In this document: positions 18,629-31,304 of the stretch, piece by piece
How the letters are laid out: each line of letters opens with the position of its first letter
How positions within the stretch are numbered: position 1 is the first letter of the stretch
NCBI GenBank assembly: GCA_903836465.1
Contig: CAILRB010000032.1
Location: 1-64,000 of the forward strand
From: an uncultured Chlorobiaceae bacterium
GTDB taxonomy: Bacteria; Bacteroidota; Chlorobiia; Chlorobiales; Chlorobiaceae
Direction of reading: 5' to 3'
Length of the DNA stretch: 64,000 bases
Notes under the pieces: generated by a model
What the model was told of the DNA's origin: nothing
Databases searched by the model: none
The model's input: only the letters and a program-made list of their open reading frames with translations
Position numbers and translations under genes: made by a program

Positions 18629-18663
18629 AAAAAAAGCCGTCTTGTTTGAAGTCGGCTTTTTTT
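18629..18663 (+). terminator. Rho-independent terminator after rpmA
   Basis: aaaaaaaGCCG tcttgtttgaagt CGGCttttttt. Confidence 0.85.
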
Positions 18664-18670
18664 ATTATAG

Positions 18671-19675
<1,005 letters not shown>

Positions 19676-19695
19676 ATGTCATAAATTTGGGAGAC

Positions 19696-19721
19696 AAAAA
19701 GCGGTCAATTGGCCGCTTTTT
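19696..19721 (+). terminator. Rho-independent terminator after mdh
   Basis: aaaaaGCGGtcaattggCCGCttttt directly downstream of mdh, before the convergent aguA. Confidence 0.85.
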
Positions 19722-19727
19722 GCGTTT

Positions 19728-20771
19728 CTACACATCGGGCTCCTCATGCGTTAAACAATGAAGAGCGCCAAGACCCAGGACAAGATCGGTACAATCGATA
19801 CCGACGACCTTCCTCTCCGGAAAAAATTCCTGCAGAATCTGGATGGCTCTCTGATCTTGTGAACAACGATAGGTTGGCACAAGGACTATCGTGTTGGCGA
19901 TATAGAAGTTTGCGTAACTGGCTGGCAGACGAGACCCATTATGAAAAACCGGCACGGGCATGGGCAGTCGCACCACGTTGAGCGGATTGCCTTCAAGATC
20001 CGTGTAATGTTGCAGCCTTCTGTAATTTTCCTGCAATGCCTCATAATTCTCATCGTCAGGATCGTCCTCAACGGCAATCACAACCGTCGTTTCATTGACA
20101 AAACGAGCCATATCATCAACATGGCCGTCCGTATCATCCCCGACGATGCCATCGCCAAGCCACAGGACTTTTTGAACACCGAGATACCTGCCAAGCTCCT
20201 GCTCAATCTGATCGCGACTCAGCGTGGGATTACGGTTAGGGTTCAAAAGACACGCCTCACTCGTCAGCAAAAGTCCTTTTCCATTGACATCAATCGAACC
20301 GCCTTCGAGCACCATACCGGGTGCAACAAGAGGCAACTGCAACAACGCGGCAATCTTTTCGGGCACGGCATTATCATCCTGAAACGCCGGATATTTACCT
20401 CCCCATGCATTGTACTCCCAGTTCATGATCACTTTTTCACAGAGTCCATCTCGCTGGCGAACAACAAAATTCGGTCCATGATCCCTGCACCATGAGTCGT
20501 TGGTTGAAATCCGGTGCAGAAAAATACGATCCATCCGAAGCTGTTCATGACCTGAGTTGCTCAACAATGCCGACACATTCAGCTCCATTGCTTCATCAAG
20601 CACGTTGATATGCACCTCCTCTGAAGAGCTCAGCCAGGCTGCCATCTCGACAAATATTGCCGGAATCGGTTCAAACTTGCCCGGCCACGTCTCAAGCCGA
20701 TGTGGCCAGGAAAGCCAGGTTGCTTTATGAAAAGCCCACTCAGGCGGCATAAAATAGGTCGGCTCAGCCAT
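19728..20771 (-). CDS. aguA: Agmatine deiminase
   Basis: 347 aa; 'MPPEWAFHKATWLSWPH...SWCRDHGPNFV...GGSIDVNGKGLLLTSEACLLNPNRN...VGDDTDGHVDDMARFV'. Confidence 0.93.
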   Translation of the reverse strand: MAEPTYFMPPEWAFHKATWLSWPHRLETWPGKFEPIPAIFVEMAAWLSSSEEVHINVLDEAMELNVSALLSNSGHEQLRMDRIFLHRISTNDSWCRDHGPNFVVRQRDGLCEKVIMNWEYNAWGGKYPAFQDDNAVPEKIAALLQLPLVAPGMVLEGGSIDVNGKGLLLTSEACLLNPNRNPTLSRDQIEQELGRYLGVQKVLWLGDGIVGDDTDGHVDDMARFVNETTVVIAVEDDPDDENYEALQENYRRLQHYTDLEGNPLNVVRLPMPVPVFHNGSRLPASYANFYIANTIVLVPTYRCSQDQRAIQILQEFFPERKVVGIDCTDLVLGLGALHCLTHEEPDV

Positions 20772-20782
20772 AAGTTCAGAAT

Positions 20783-22033
20783 TTATTTGGCACCGATGGC
20801 AACAATCTCCCTGATGCGCAGGATACGCTGTAAGACCGGTGGATGAGAATAGTTCAGAAAAACATAGAGTGGATGCGGTGTCAGATTCGACAAATTATTG
20901 CGTGACAGCTTTTTCAGTGCATCGGCCAGAGAGGCGCCCTCGGTATACGTTGAAACGGCATAAGCATCGGCTTCAAACTCGTGCTTTCTTGAAAGCGCTT
21001 GCTGAACAATTGAGAGCACCCACTCTACCGGGGAGTAGAGCAACGAAAAAAAGAGCAGACTGCCGTAAACGGAGAGATCTTTCATGAAAAAAGCATCAAA
21101 CAGCAGGCGGTTATTCATAAAAAGGGAGAGAAGAAAAAAGAGAGCGCCAAGATTGAGAAGGCTCAGCACCATGGTAATAATAATATGCTTTTTCTTGAAG
21201 TGGCCTATTTCATGAGCGAGCACGGCAACCAGCTCCTGAACCGGATGAGCAGAGATGAGGGTATCGAACAGCGCTATTCTCTTGCGTTTTCCGAAACCGG
21301 TAAAAAAGGCATTGGCTTTCGCTGAACGCTTTGACCCATCAAGCACGTAGACACCAGAGAGAGGAAAATCTACCGTTCGGGCATATTCCATGATTGCACG
21401 CTGCAGCTCTCCCTCTTCAAGAGGTACAAACTTGTTGAAAAGAGGCATAATCCAGGTCGGAGCGATATACTGAAGCAGAAGGGAGACAAGAGTTACTCCG
21501 CACCAGGCCCAGAGCCACGCAAGCGACCCTGTGGTTTCAAAAAACCAGAGCACCCCTGCAAGTAAAGGAGCACCAAGCAGTGCTGCCAACAAAAACGTTT
21601 TCAGCAAATCTGTCACAAAAACGGTTGGCGTAGTTTTGTTGAAACCAAATTTTTCTTCAATGACAAACGTTTTGTAGATGCTGAACGGAAGATCAATCAA
21701 CGACTGCAACAGCAGCAAAACAGCAATATAAAGTACCCCGTTCACGACTGGATGAAAACCATAGCCCCTCAACAACTGATCAAGCAGATTAAATCCCCCT
21801 GAAAACCAGAACAAGAGAAGAAAAACGAGATCAATCGCTGATGCGACGAGCGAAAACCGTGTTGTTGCACCAAGGTACTCTCCAGACTTTCTGTAGGCCT
21901 CTTCATCAAAAACGCCAACAAACTCAAGAGGAAGTCCGGTCGATGCCGATTTAAGATTCAGCCGTTCCGAAACAAGTTTGACAACAAAAGTAATGAGCAG
22001 GGTACTGACAATAACTGCGCCATAAGCATTCAT
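20783..22033 (-). CDS. M48 family (Ste24-like) membrane metallopeptidase
   Basis: 416 aa; 'ELVAVLAHEIGHFKKKHI' HExxH and 'SRKHEFEADAYA'. Confidence 0.93.
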   Translation of the reverse strand: MNAYGAVIVSTLLITFVVKLVSERLNLKSASTGLPLEFVGVFDEEAYRKSGEYLGATTRFSLVASAIDLVFLLLFWFSGGFNLLDQLLRGYGFHPVVNGVLYIAVLLLLQSLIDLPFSIYKTFVIEEKFGFNKTTPTVFVTDLLKTFLLAALLGAPLLAGVLWFFETTGSLAWLWAWCGVTLVSLLLQYIAPTWIMPLFNKFVPLEEGELQRAIMEYARTVDFPLSGVYVLDGSKRSAKANAFFTGFGKRKRIALFDTLISAHPVQELVAVLAHEIGHFKKKHIIITMVLSLLNLGALFFLLSLFMNNRLLFDAFFMKDLSVYGSLLFFSLLYSPVEWVLSIVQQALSRKHEFEADAYAVSTYTEGASLADALKKLSRNNLSNLTPHPLYVFLNYSHPPVLQRILRIREIVAIGAK

Positions 22034-22082
22034 AAGCGAGAGAATATGTTAAAAAAGAGTCACGGAAAACGTGATCAATGGT

Positions 22083-22958
22083 TTATTCGTCAAGGAACCG
22101 TTTCTGCACATCACCGTAGGTTTCTATACGGCGATCGCGCAAAAATGGCCAGTGAGAGCGATAAAACCCTATACGGCTCCGGTCACACTCAGCAAAAACA
22201 ATGGCTTCATCCTGATGGGTGGCCTCCTGTATGATCTGACCATAAGGGTCACAAACAAAACTGTTGCCCCAGAATTCCAGCTCGTCTTCCGTTCCAACCC
22301 TGTTTACTGCGGCGACAAAGACTCCGTTTGCAATGGCATGGCTCCGTTGTATGGTTATCCAGGCATCCCGCTGCGAACGGCGCACCTCGGCTGAAAGTTC
22401 GTCGGCCGCCCATCCTATCGCCGTTGGATAAAAGAGAATTTCCGCCCCCTTGAGCGCCGTCAGCCGTGCTGCTTCAGGATACCACTGATCCCAGCAAATC
22501 AGGACGCCTATCGTAGCATAACGGGTTTTAAAGACCTTGTAACCCAAATCGCCGGGGGTAAAATAAAACTTTTCGTAAAATCCGGGGTCATCAGGAATGT
22601 GCATTTTGCGGTACTTGCCAAGGGAGCTTCCATCAGCATCAATCACCACTGCGGTATTGTGATACAAGCCTCTGGCCCGTATTTCAAACAACGAGGCAAT
22701 AAGAACCACCTCCAGCTCACGGGCAAGCTCCTGCATCACCGAGGTTGATGGGCCTGGCACCGGTTCGGCATAGTCAAACGACTTATAATCTTCCGTCTGG
22801 CAGAAATAGCGGGTGGTAAACAGCTCCTGCAAACAGATAATCCTGGCACCCCGGGCAGCAGCTTCCCTTATTTTTCCGCACGCTTTGGCCATATTTTCAG
22901 CCGGATCACTCTGGCATGATGATTGAATCAGCGCAATAGGCACCTTCTCGGAATGCAT
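22083..22958 (-). CDS. aguB: Carbon-nitrogen hydrolase, N-carbamoylputrescine amidase
   Basis: 291 aa; nitrilase-family 'CLQELFTTRYFCQ', 'KYRKMHIPDDPGFYEKFYFTPGDLGYKVF', 'GVLICWDQWYPEAARL'. Confidence 0.92.
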   Translation of the reverse strand: MHSEKVPIALIQSSCQSDPAENMAKACGKIREAAARGARIICLQELFTTRYFCQTEDYKSFDYAEPVPGPSTSVMQELARELEVVLIASLFEIRARGLYHNTAVVIDADGSSLGKYRKMHIPDDPGFYEKFYFTPGDLGYKVFKTRYATIGVLICWDQWYPEAARLTALKGAEILFYPTAIGWAADELSAEVRRSQRDAWITIQRSHAIANGVFVAAVNRVGTEDELEFWGNSFVCDPYGQIIQEATHQDEAIVFAECDRSRIGFYRSHWPFLRDRRIETYGDVQKRFLDE

Positions 22959-22973
22959 AACTGGTCAAAGTAA

Positions 22974-24930
<1,957 letters not shown>

Positions 24931-24946
24931 CTAAGGGGAAACCGGA

Positions 24947-25303
24947 TTACTGGATATTGTTCTGACTATACTTTTTTTCAGAATCCGAGTTTTTCAGATA
25001 AATAATTCCTTCAGGATCAACGATACCATAAAGAATAGTAATGAGGTGGCCCTGTTCATCAAGCTCATGAATCTCGACATGAATGGCCTCCCTCTTTTTA
25101 ACCTGATTGCCTTCGTTGTCTCTGAAGTAGAAAATTGCCTTGACCCCGTTATTGGGAGTAGTTCCCTCAAACTGGTAAATCCCATCTTCAAGCTGATCAA
25201 GTGCGCAGCCCGAAGAGGAGGAATCTATAGGACAAGAGGCGCATTGAGAATAAAACCCCTCTTCAGCTTCCGCAAATTCACAGACAGGAAATTTCATAAT
25301 CAT
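24947..25303 (-). CDS. Conserved hypothetical protein, cysteine-rich N-terminus
   Basis: 'FPVCEFAEAEEGFYSQCASCPIDSSSSGCALDQLEDGIYQFEGTTPNNGVKAIFYFRDNEGNQV...'; co-directional with the FNR-like gene. Confidence 0.6.
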   Translation of the reverse strand: MIMKFPVCEFAEAEEGFYSQCASCPIDSSSSGCALDQLEDGIYQFEGTTPNNGVKAIFYFRDNEGNQVKKREAIHVEIHELDEQGHLITILYGIVDPEGIIYLKNSDSEKKYSQNNIQ

Positions 25304-25546
25304 TCACTCATTTGTTTCAAGATATAATGTTTTTAAATATAACACATTTCCAACTCATAGAAAGCCTTTCAACAGAAATGGGGGGCTGGTGATATTGTGT
25401 ATTTGCTACCAACATGCCGCCCCACCGAAGTTTGAAATCAATGAGCATTTTTTAATGCCGCAGGCATGACATAATGATAGAAATCAGCATAACCCAAACA
25501 CCTCATCGATAGCAGAATATTTGCAGAGCCCTCCAGAGTTTGTTTC

Positions 25547-26869
25547 TTATTTTTGTGAGAAATAATCTTTTGTCTCAGCGGCAACCACAGGACTGAGCAC
25601 AATCAGTGAAACAAGATTTGGTAACGCCATAAGACCGTTGGCGATATCGGCGAATGTCCATACTGCCTGGAGGGAGGCGACTGAGCCAACCATGACTGCG
25701 GCAACCCATGCCCAACGGTAGGGCTTGATGAGCTTTTTGCCAAAAAGGTACTCGACGGCTTTCTCCCCGTAATAGGACCAGCCGAGAATGGTGGAAAAAA
25801 CAAAGGTCAGAAGACCGAACGTCAAGACGGTATTGCCGATATAGGGAACTGCATCGAAGGCCGCGCTGGTAAGCTCTGCTCCTTTCAGCCCGGTCTGCCA
25901 CATACCGGAGTTGACAACGACAATTCCGGTTGCGAGACAAACGACAACAGTATCCCAGAAAGTGCCTGTTGAGGAGATCAGTGCCTGTTTCACAGGATGT
26001 TTGGTCTGGGCTGCCGCAGCAACAATAGGTGCGCTTCCAAGACCGGACTCGTTGGAAAAGAGGCCTCGGGCAATACCGAAACGCATTGCCTCCTTGACTC
26101 CGGCTCCGGCAAATCCACCAAGTGCTGCCTGCCCGTTAAATGCTGATGAAATGATGAGCTGAATGGTATCAAGAAGGGTTTCATGCTTCAGCACAAGCAA
26201 CACGATACATCCTGCGACATAAAAAAAGGCCATAAACGGCACAAGGTACTCGCATACTTTTGCGATAGAGGTAATACCGCCTATGATGACAATCGCGGTA
26301 AACACCGTCAAAACGACCCCGGTTATCCATGGAGAAATATGAAAATTGTTTTGTACCATCACCGCTATGGAATTGGCCTGAACCATATTGCCAATGCCAA
26401 ATGCTGCAACAGAGGTGAAAAAAGCAAACAGAACGGCGAGCCATTTCATGTTCATGGCTTTTTCCAGCACGTACATCGGCCCTCCTGAAACAGTACCATC
26501 TTCTCCTATGGTGCGGTATTTCACAGAAAGAACAGCCTCTGCATATTTGGTGGCAATACCGAAAACACCGGTCAGCCACATCCAGAGTACCGCCCCGGGG
26601 CCACCAGCAGCAACTGCTGTGGCAACGCCAACAATATTGCCTGTGCCTATCGTAGCCGCAAGAGCGGTGACAAGCGCTCCAAAATGGCTGATCTCTCCTT
26701 CACCCTCCTTTGTTCTGGTGAAGGACATTTTTATTGCCCGGAAAGTATATTTCTGAATAAAACCAAGCCTGAAGGTTAAAAAAAGATGCGTGCCGAAAAG
26801 AAGCACCAAGAGGGGAATTCCCCAGACATAGCCGCTGATCTGATCCAGAACTTTTTCAAGTGTACCCAA
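25547..26869 (-). CDS. Sodium:alanine symporter (AGCS) family protein
   Basis: 440 aa; 'GNIVGVATAVAAGGPGAVLWMWLTGVFGIATKYAEAVLSVKYR', 'GLFSNESGLGSAPIVAAAAQT'. Confidence 0.95.
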   Translation of the reverse strand: MGTLEKVLDQISGYVWGIPLLVLLFGTHLFLTFRLGFIQKYTFRAIKMSFTRTKEGEGEISHFGALVTALAATIGTGNIVGVATAVAAGGPGAVLWMWLTGVFGIATKYAEAVLSVKYRTIGEDGTVSGGPMYVLEKAMNMKWLAVLFAFFTSVAAFGIGNMVQANSIAVMVQNNFHISPWITGVVLTVFTAIVIIGGITSIAKVCEYLVPFMAFFYVAGCIVLLVLKHETLLDTIQLIISSAFNGQAALGGFAGAGVKEAMRFGIARGLFSNESGLGSAPIVAAAAQTKHPVKQALISSTGTFWDTVVVCLATGIVVVNSGMWQTGLKGAELTSAAFDAVPYIGNTVLTFGLLTFVFSTILGWSYYGEKAVEYLFGKKLIKPYRWAWVAAVMVGSVASLQAVWTFADIANGLMALPNLVSLIVLSPVVAAETKDYFSQK

Positions 26870-27147
26870 AGCGCCTCCACAAGAGTTATATGATTACAGG
26901 TTATGGTTTATGAAAATACTCTAATCGGCCAATTATCCCGAAGGAGAAAGAGAGCAATCAAAGAGAGATTCTGTTTATTCGGCTGGTTCTTTGTATCTTT
27001 TCCGGCAAAGAAATTACATTCCGCCAGCCATCGCTTGTTTACGGCCAACGACACAGCACGTTTGTTACCCGTCTTGACAACCGAATACGGTATTTTTTAA
27101 CCCCCAGCAGCATAGGCGCACTGGAAGCAAAGAGTTACTCTAAAATA

Positions 27148-28725
27148 ATGGATTTAGTAAAGGAAACAGCAAGACGAAAGACATTTGCAATCATCAGTCA
27201 CCCCGATGCAGGCAAAACTACACTGACAGAAAAATTTCTCCTTTTTGGTGGTGCAATTCAAACCGCTGGCGCCGTTAAAAGCAACAAGATCCGCAAGACC
27301 GCGACAAGCGACTTTATGGAGATCGAAAAGCAGCGAGGAATCTCCGTTGCAACATCGGTTATGGGTTTTGAGTATGCCGGAAAACGGGTCAATATTCTCG
27401 ACACTCCGGGACACAAGGATTTTGCCGAGGACACGTATCGGACACTGACAGCAGTTGACAGCGTCATTCTTGTCGTGGATTGCGTGAAGGGAGTCGAAGA
27501 ACAGACTGAAAAGCTGATGGAGGTGTGCCGTATGCGCAACACACCGGTGATCATCTTTATCAACAAGATGGATCGTGAGGGCCGCAACCCTTTTGAACTG
27601 CTTGATGAGCTTGAGCACAAGCTGCAGATCAGCGTCCGGCCTCTCACCTGGCCGATCAGCCAGGGGCAGACTTTCAAGGGAGTCTACAACCTTTACAACA
27701 AAGAGCTGAACCTTTTTGAGGCCAATACCACGCGCATCAGCGAAAGCAATATCCGTGTCAATGACCTGAACGACCCTCAACTGGAGAAATGGATCCCGGA
27801 AAGTTTTGGGAAAAAACTCCGGGAAGATGTTGCTTTGATTGAAGGCGTCTATGAGCCGTTTCACGAGGAGACCTATCGATCAGGCCTGCTTGCACCGGTA
27901 TTTTTCGGCAGCGCCATCAATAATTTTGGCGTCAGGGAGCTGCTCGAAACATTCCTTGCTGTCGCTCCAAGCCCCGATGAACGCGAAGCGGCTGAACGTG
28001 TCGTTAAAGCCTCTGAAGAGAGCATGAGCGGATTTGTCTTTAAAATTCATGCCAACCTTGATCCAAACCACCGCGACCGCACCGCTTTTTTCCGGATCTG
28101 CTCCGGCAGTTTCGAGCGCAACAAGTTCTACTACCACACCCGCCTGAAGAAAAAAATACGGTTTTCAAGCCCTACCCAGTTCATGGCCAATGAAAAAAGT
28201 GTTGTTGATGAGTCTTGGCCGGGAGATGTCATCGGGCTCTATGACAACGGTTCCCTGAAAATTGGTGACAGTCTTACCGATGGTGAGGATCTTCATTTCA
28301 GGGGCATTCCAAGTTTTTCTCCGGAAATTTTCAAGGCGCTCGAAAACCGCGACCCGATGAAGGCCAAACAGCTCGACAAGGGGGTGCGCCAGCTTACCGA
28401 AGAGGGTGTCGCCCAGCTTTTCATCCAGCACGGCACACGCAAAATTATCGGTACCGTCGGAGAGTTGCAGTTTGATGTGATTAAATTCCGTCTGGAACAT
28501 GAATACGGGGCCCAGTGCGATTTCACTCCCCTGCGCTTCCACAAGGCATTCTGGATTACCGGAAGCAACAAAGAGATGCTGGAAGAGTTCCTTCGCCGCA
28601 AGTGGAATGCTGTTGCCCGCGATAAAGAAGAGCGACCTGTTTTTTTTGCGGAAAGCGAATGGATGCTGAAAATTGCCAAAGATGACTACCCTGAGCTTGA
28701 ATTTCATACAACTTCGGAGTTCTAA
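27148..28725 (+). CDS. prfC: Peptide chain release factor 3
   Basis: 525 aa; GTPase '[33 protein letters not shown]', '[20 protein letters not shown]', '[19 protein letters not shown]'. Confidence 0.97.
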   Translation: MDLVKETARRKTFAIISHPDAGKTTLTEKFLLFGGAIQTAGAVKSNKIRKTATSDFMEIEKQRGISVATSVMGFEYAGKRVNILDTPGHKDFAEDTYRTLTAVDSVILVVDCVKGVEEQTEKLMEVCRMRNTPVIIFINKMDREGRNPFELLDELEHKLQISVRPLTWPISQGQTFKGVYNLYNKELNLFEANTTRISESNIRVNDLNDPQLEKWIPESFGKKLREDVALIEGVYEPFHEETYRSGLLAPVFFGSAINNFGVRELLETFLAVAPSPDEREAAERVVKASEESMSGFVFKIHANLDPNHRDRTAFFRICSGSFERNKFYYHTRLKKKIRFSSPTQFMANEKSVVDESWPGDVIGLYDNGSLKIGDSLTDGEDLHFRGIPSFSPEIFKALENRDPMKAKQLDKGVRQLTEEGVAQLFIQHGTRKIIGTVGELQFDVIKFRLEHEYGAQCDFTPLRFHKAFWITGSNKEMLEEFLRRKWNAVARDKEERPVFFAESEWMLKIAKDDYPELEFHTTSEF

Positions 28726-28735
28726 AGAAAATTAC

Positions 28736-30055
28736 ATGAAAATAAGATTTACACTCGGGATAGTTATACTGCTCTCTTTCTCCTCTGCTCTTGCAAGATC
28801 GGAAGAGAAAAAATTACCAGAAGAACAGCTTCCTGCTCTTGTTGCCACTGCAGTTGCCAATAATCCTGAACTGAAAGCTTCCGAGTCTCGCTGGCAGATG
28901 TTGGCGAGCAAAGTGAAGCAAGCCTCAGCGCTGGAAGACCCGATGGTGATGTTCAAACTGCAGAACGTTCCGGCGCGGAACCCTTTTGTTTTCAACAGGG
29001 ATACCCAATCGGCCAAAGTCATCGGTATTTCTCAGCAACTCCCCTTCTGGGGCAAGCGAGCTCTTCGAAAAGAAGTGGCCAGGCAGGAAGCCGAGTCGTA
29101 TAAATGGGCAGTCGAAGAGCGAAAGCTGGAATTGACACGCATGGTTAAAGAAAACTATTATCAGCTCTGGGCCGTTGACAAGGAACTGGCGATCGTTGAA
29201 AAAAACCTGAAACTCCTCTCCGATGTGCTTGCGGTTACTGAGCTGAAATACTCAATTGGCCAGGGTGTTCAACCGGATATTTTCAAGGCCGGTCTTGAAA
29301 AATCAAAAATGATTGCTATGCAGATCAACCTGCAGCAACAGCGCAAAAGCCTTGAAGCAAACATGAATTACCTTCTCGGTCGTGCAGGAAATACTCCTGT
29401 GGGCCCTGTCGCGGAGTTCATACTACCAAAAGTTTCTCTCTCTTCAGAACAACTCAATGCCATAGCCCTTGAACAACGTCCACAGATAAAAAGTCTTGCC
29501 AATCTCGTAAACAAGGCTGAGGCGTCTCTCCGTCTGGCAAAAAAGGAGTTCTATCCCGATTTCAACTTCTCGCTGGAATATATGTTTCGTGATCCCGTCT
29601 CCACGGAGATGGCAACCGACCCCGGCGACAACATGGTAAGCCTTGGTGTGACCTTCAACATTCCTTTCCAGCAGGAAAAACGGCGCGAAATGCGAGCAGA
29701 GTCAGCCTTTGAAAGAACCATGGCAACTGAAGAACTGAATGCCCTGAAAAACTCCATCTCCTCTACCATCAACGAAACTCTTGCCCAACTGGAGCGTCGC
29801 CGTAAACTGACAGAACTCTACAAGAGCGGAATTATTCCCGAGGCTGAGCAATCTCTTGAATCATCCCTTATCAGCTATCGGGTCAGCAAGGTGGATTTTC
29901 TGACCCTCCTCGACAGCAGGATGAATCTCTTTACCTATGAGCGGGAACTTTACGAATCACAGGCAGAATATATGATGAAACTGGCCCAGCTTGAAGCTGC
30001 CATCGGAACCGATCCAACCGCAGCATCAGTCAATGCCGGGCATCAAGAGAATTAA
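28736..30055 (+). CDS. TolC/CusC-type outer membrane efflux protein
   Basis: Signal peptide MKIRFTLGIVILLSFSSALA; 'QLPFWGKRALRKEVARQEAESYKWAVEERKLELTRMVKENYYQLW'. Confidence 0.9.
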   Translation: MKIRFTLGIVILLSFSSALARSEEKKLPEEQLPALVATAVANNPELKASESRWQMLASKVKQASALEDPMVMFKLQNVPARNPFVFNRDTQSAKVIGISQQLPFWGKRALRKEVARQEAESYKWAVEERKLELTRMVKENYYQLWAVDKELAIVEKNLKLLSDVLAVTELKYSIGQGVQPDIFKAGLEKSKMIAMQINLQQQRKSLEANMNYLLGRAGNTPVGPVAEFILPKVSLSSEQLNAIALEQRPQIKSLANLVNKAEASLRLAKKEFYPDFNFSLEYMFRDPVSTEMATDPGDNMVSLGVTFNIPFQQEKRREMRAESAFERTMATEELNALKNSISSTINETLAQLERRRKLTELYKSGIIPEAEQSLESSLISYRVSKVDFLTLLDSRMNLFTYERELYESQAEYMMKLAQLEAAIGTDPTAASVNAGHQEN

Positions 30056-30068
30056 CAATATCACGGCC

Positions 30069-31304
30069 ATGCACAAGAAAACTCTCATTCCCCTGCTTCT
30101 TCTTCTGCTTGCGTTTGCAGTTGGCGGGGGCTGGTTGCTGTGGCAAAATCAACATGCCGTCAAAGCAACCTCTCAAAAAGTTATTCAGCGCAGGCAACTC
30201 TATACCTGTTCGATGCATCCCTTTATTATCAGGGAGAAACCCGGAGTCTGCCCAATTTGCGGCATGGAACTGATCAAAAAGATTGACGACAGCAGCGGCA
30301 GCAGCGCTCAGCCAATAAGCGTCGATCACCTCTCACTCTCGCCGACGCAACGTGTCATGGCCAATGTTGCGACCGTTGAAGCAACAATGGAAACGTTGAA
30401 CAAAGAGATCAATGCTGTGGGCATTGTACAATATGACCAGTCGCGACAGGCCAGGGTCACTGCCTGGGCAGCAGGCCGTATCGACAAACTGTATGTAACC
30501 AGTGTTGGAGCCATTGTCAGCAAAGGGAACCCGGTAGCAGAAGTTTACTCCCCTGATCTCATTGCCGCACAGCAGGAGTACCTGCTGGCCATCAAAAGCC
30601 GCAACCAACTGAACAACTCCCCATTTCTCTCCATTTCCCAAAATGGAGAGGGGCTGTTGGATGCAGCAAAAGAGCGACTGTTTCTTTTGGGAATCAAAGC
30701 AAGCCAGATTGCTGCTTTGGAAAGAACCGGCAAACCAACTATCCGGCTTCCCATCTACTCTCCGTATTCCGGGGTCGTTATTGAAAAAATGGTGCAGCAG
30801 GGGCAGTACGTCAATGCCGGAGAGGTGCTGTTCAATATTGCTGATCTTTCATCGATCTGGGTCGAGGTAGAGATCTACGAAAATGAATCTCCTTATGTAC
30901 ACGTTGGCCAGCAGATAGAAATCCGCTCACAGTCTTTTCCTCAAAACTCCTTCACCGGCCGGATATCCTTCATCTATCCTTTTCTTGATCCCAAGACAAG
31001 AACGCTCAAGGCGCGAGTGGAGATTGCAAATCCCGACATAACATTAAAGCCGGATATGTTTGTCAATGCAATCATCAAGCAGCCTCTCGACTCTTCAATT
31101 GTTGTTCCTGTCACCGCAGTCATGGACACCGGGAAGCGACAGGTGGTTTGGGTCGAAAGCTCGCCGGGAAGGTTTGAATCGCGTGAGGTCAGGGTCGGGC
31201 AACGCAGCAACGACAAGATTCAGATTTTATCGGGCCTCAACCCCGGCGACAAGGTTGCTGTTTCAGGAGGATATCTTATTGACTCCGAATCCCAACTGAA
31301 ATGA
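30069..31304 (+). CDS. Efflux RND periplasmic adaptor (CusB-type) with heavy-metal-binding domain
   Basis: 'YTCSMHPFIIREKPGVCPICGMELIKK'; membrane-fusion region 'VTAWAAGRIDKLYVTSVGAIVSKGNPVAEVYSPDLIAAQQEYLLA'. Confidence 0.93.
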   Translation: MHKKTLIPLLLLLLAFAVGGGWLLWQNQHAVKATSQKVIQRRQLYTCSMHPFIIREKPGVCPICGMELIKKIDDSSGSSAQPISVDHLSLSPTQRVMANVATVEATMETLNKEINAVGIVQYDQSRQARVTAWAAGRIDKLYVTSVGAIVSKGNPVAEVYSPDLIAAQQEYLLAIKSRNQLNNSPFLSISQNGEGLLDAAKERLFLLGIKASQIAALERTGKPTIRLPIYSPYSGVVIEKMVQQGQYVNAGEVLFNIADLSSIWVEVEIYENESPYVHVGQQIEIRSQSFPQNSFTGRISFIYPFLDPKTRTLKARVEIANPDITLKPDMFVNAIIKQPLDSSIVVPVTAVMDTGKRQVVWVESSPGRFESREVRVGQRSNDKIQILSGLNPGDKVAVSGGYLIDSESQLK

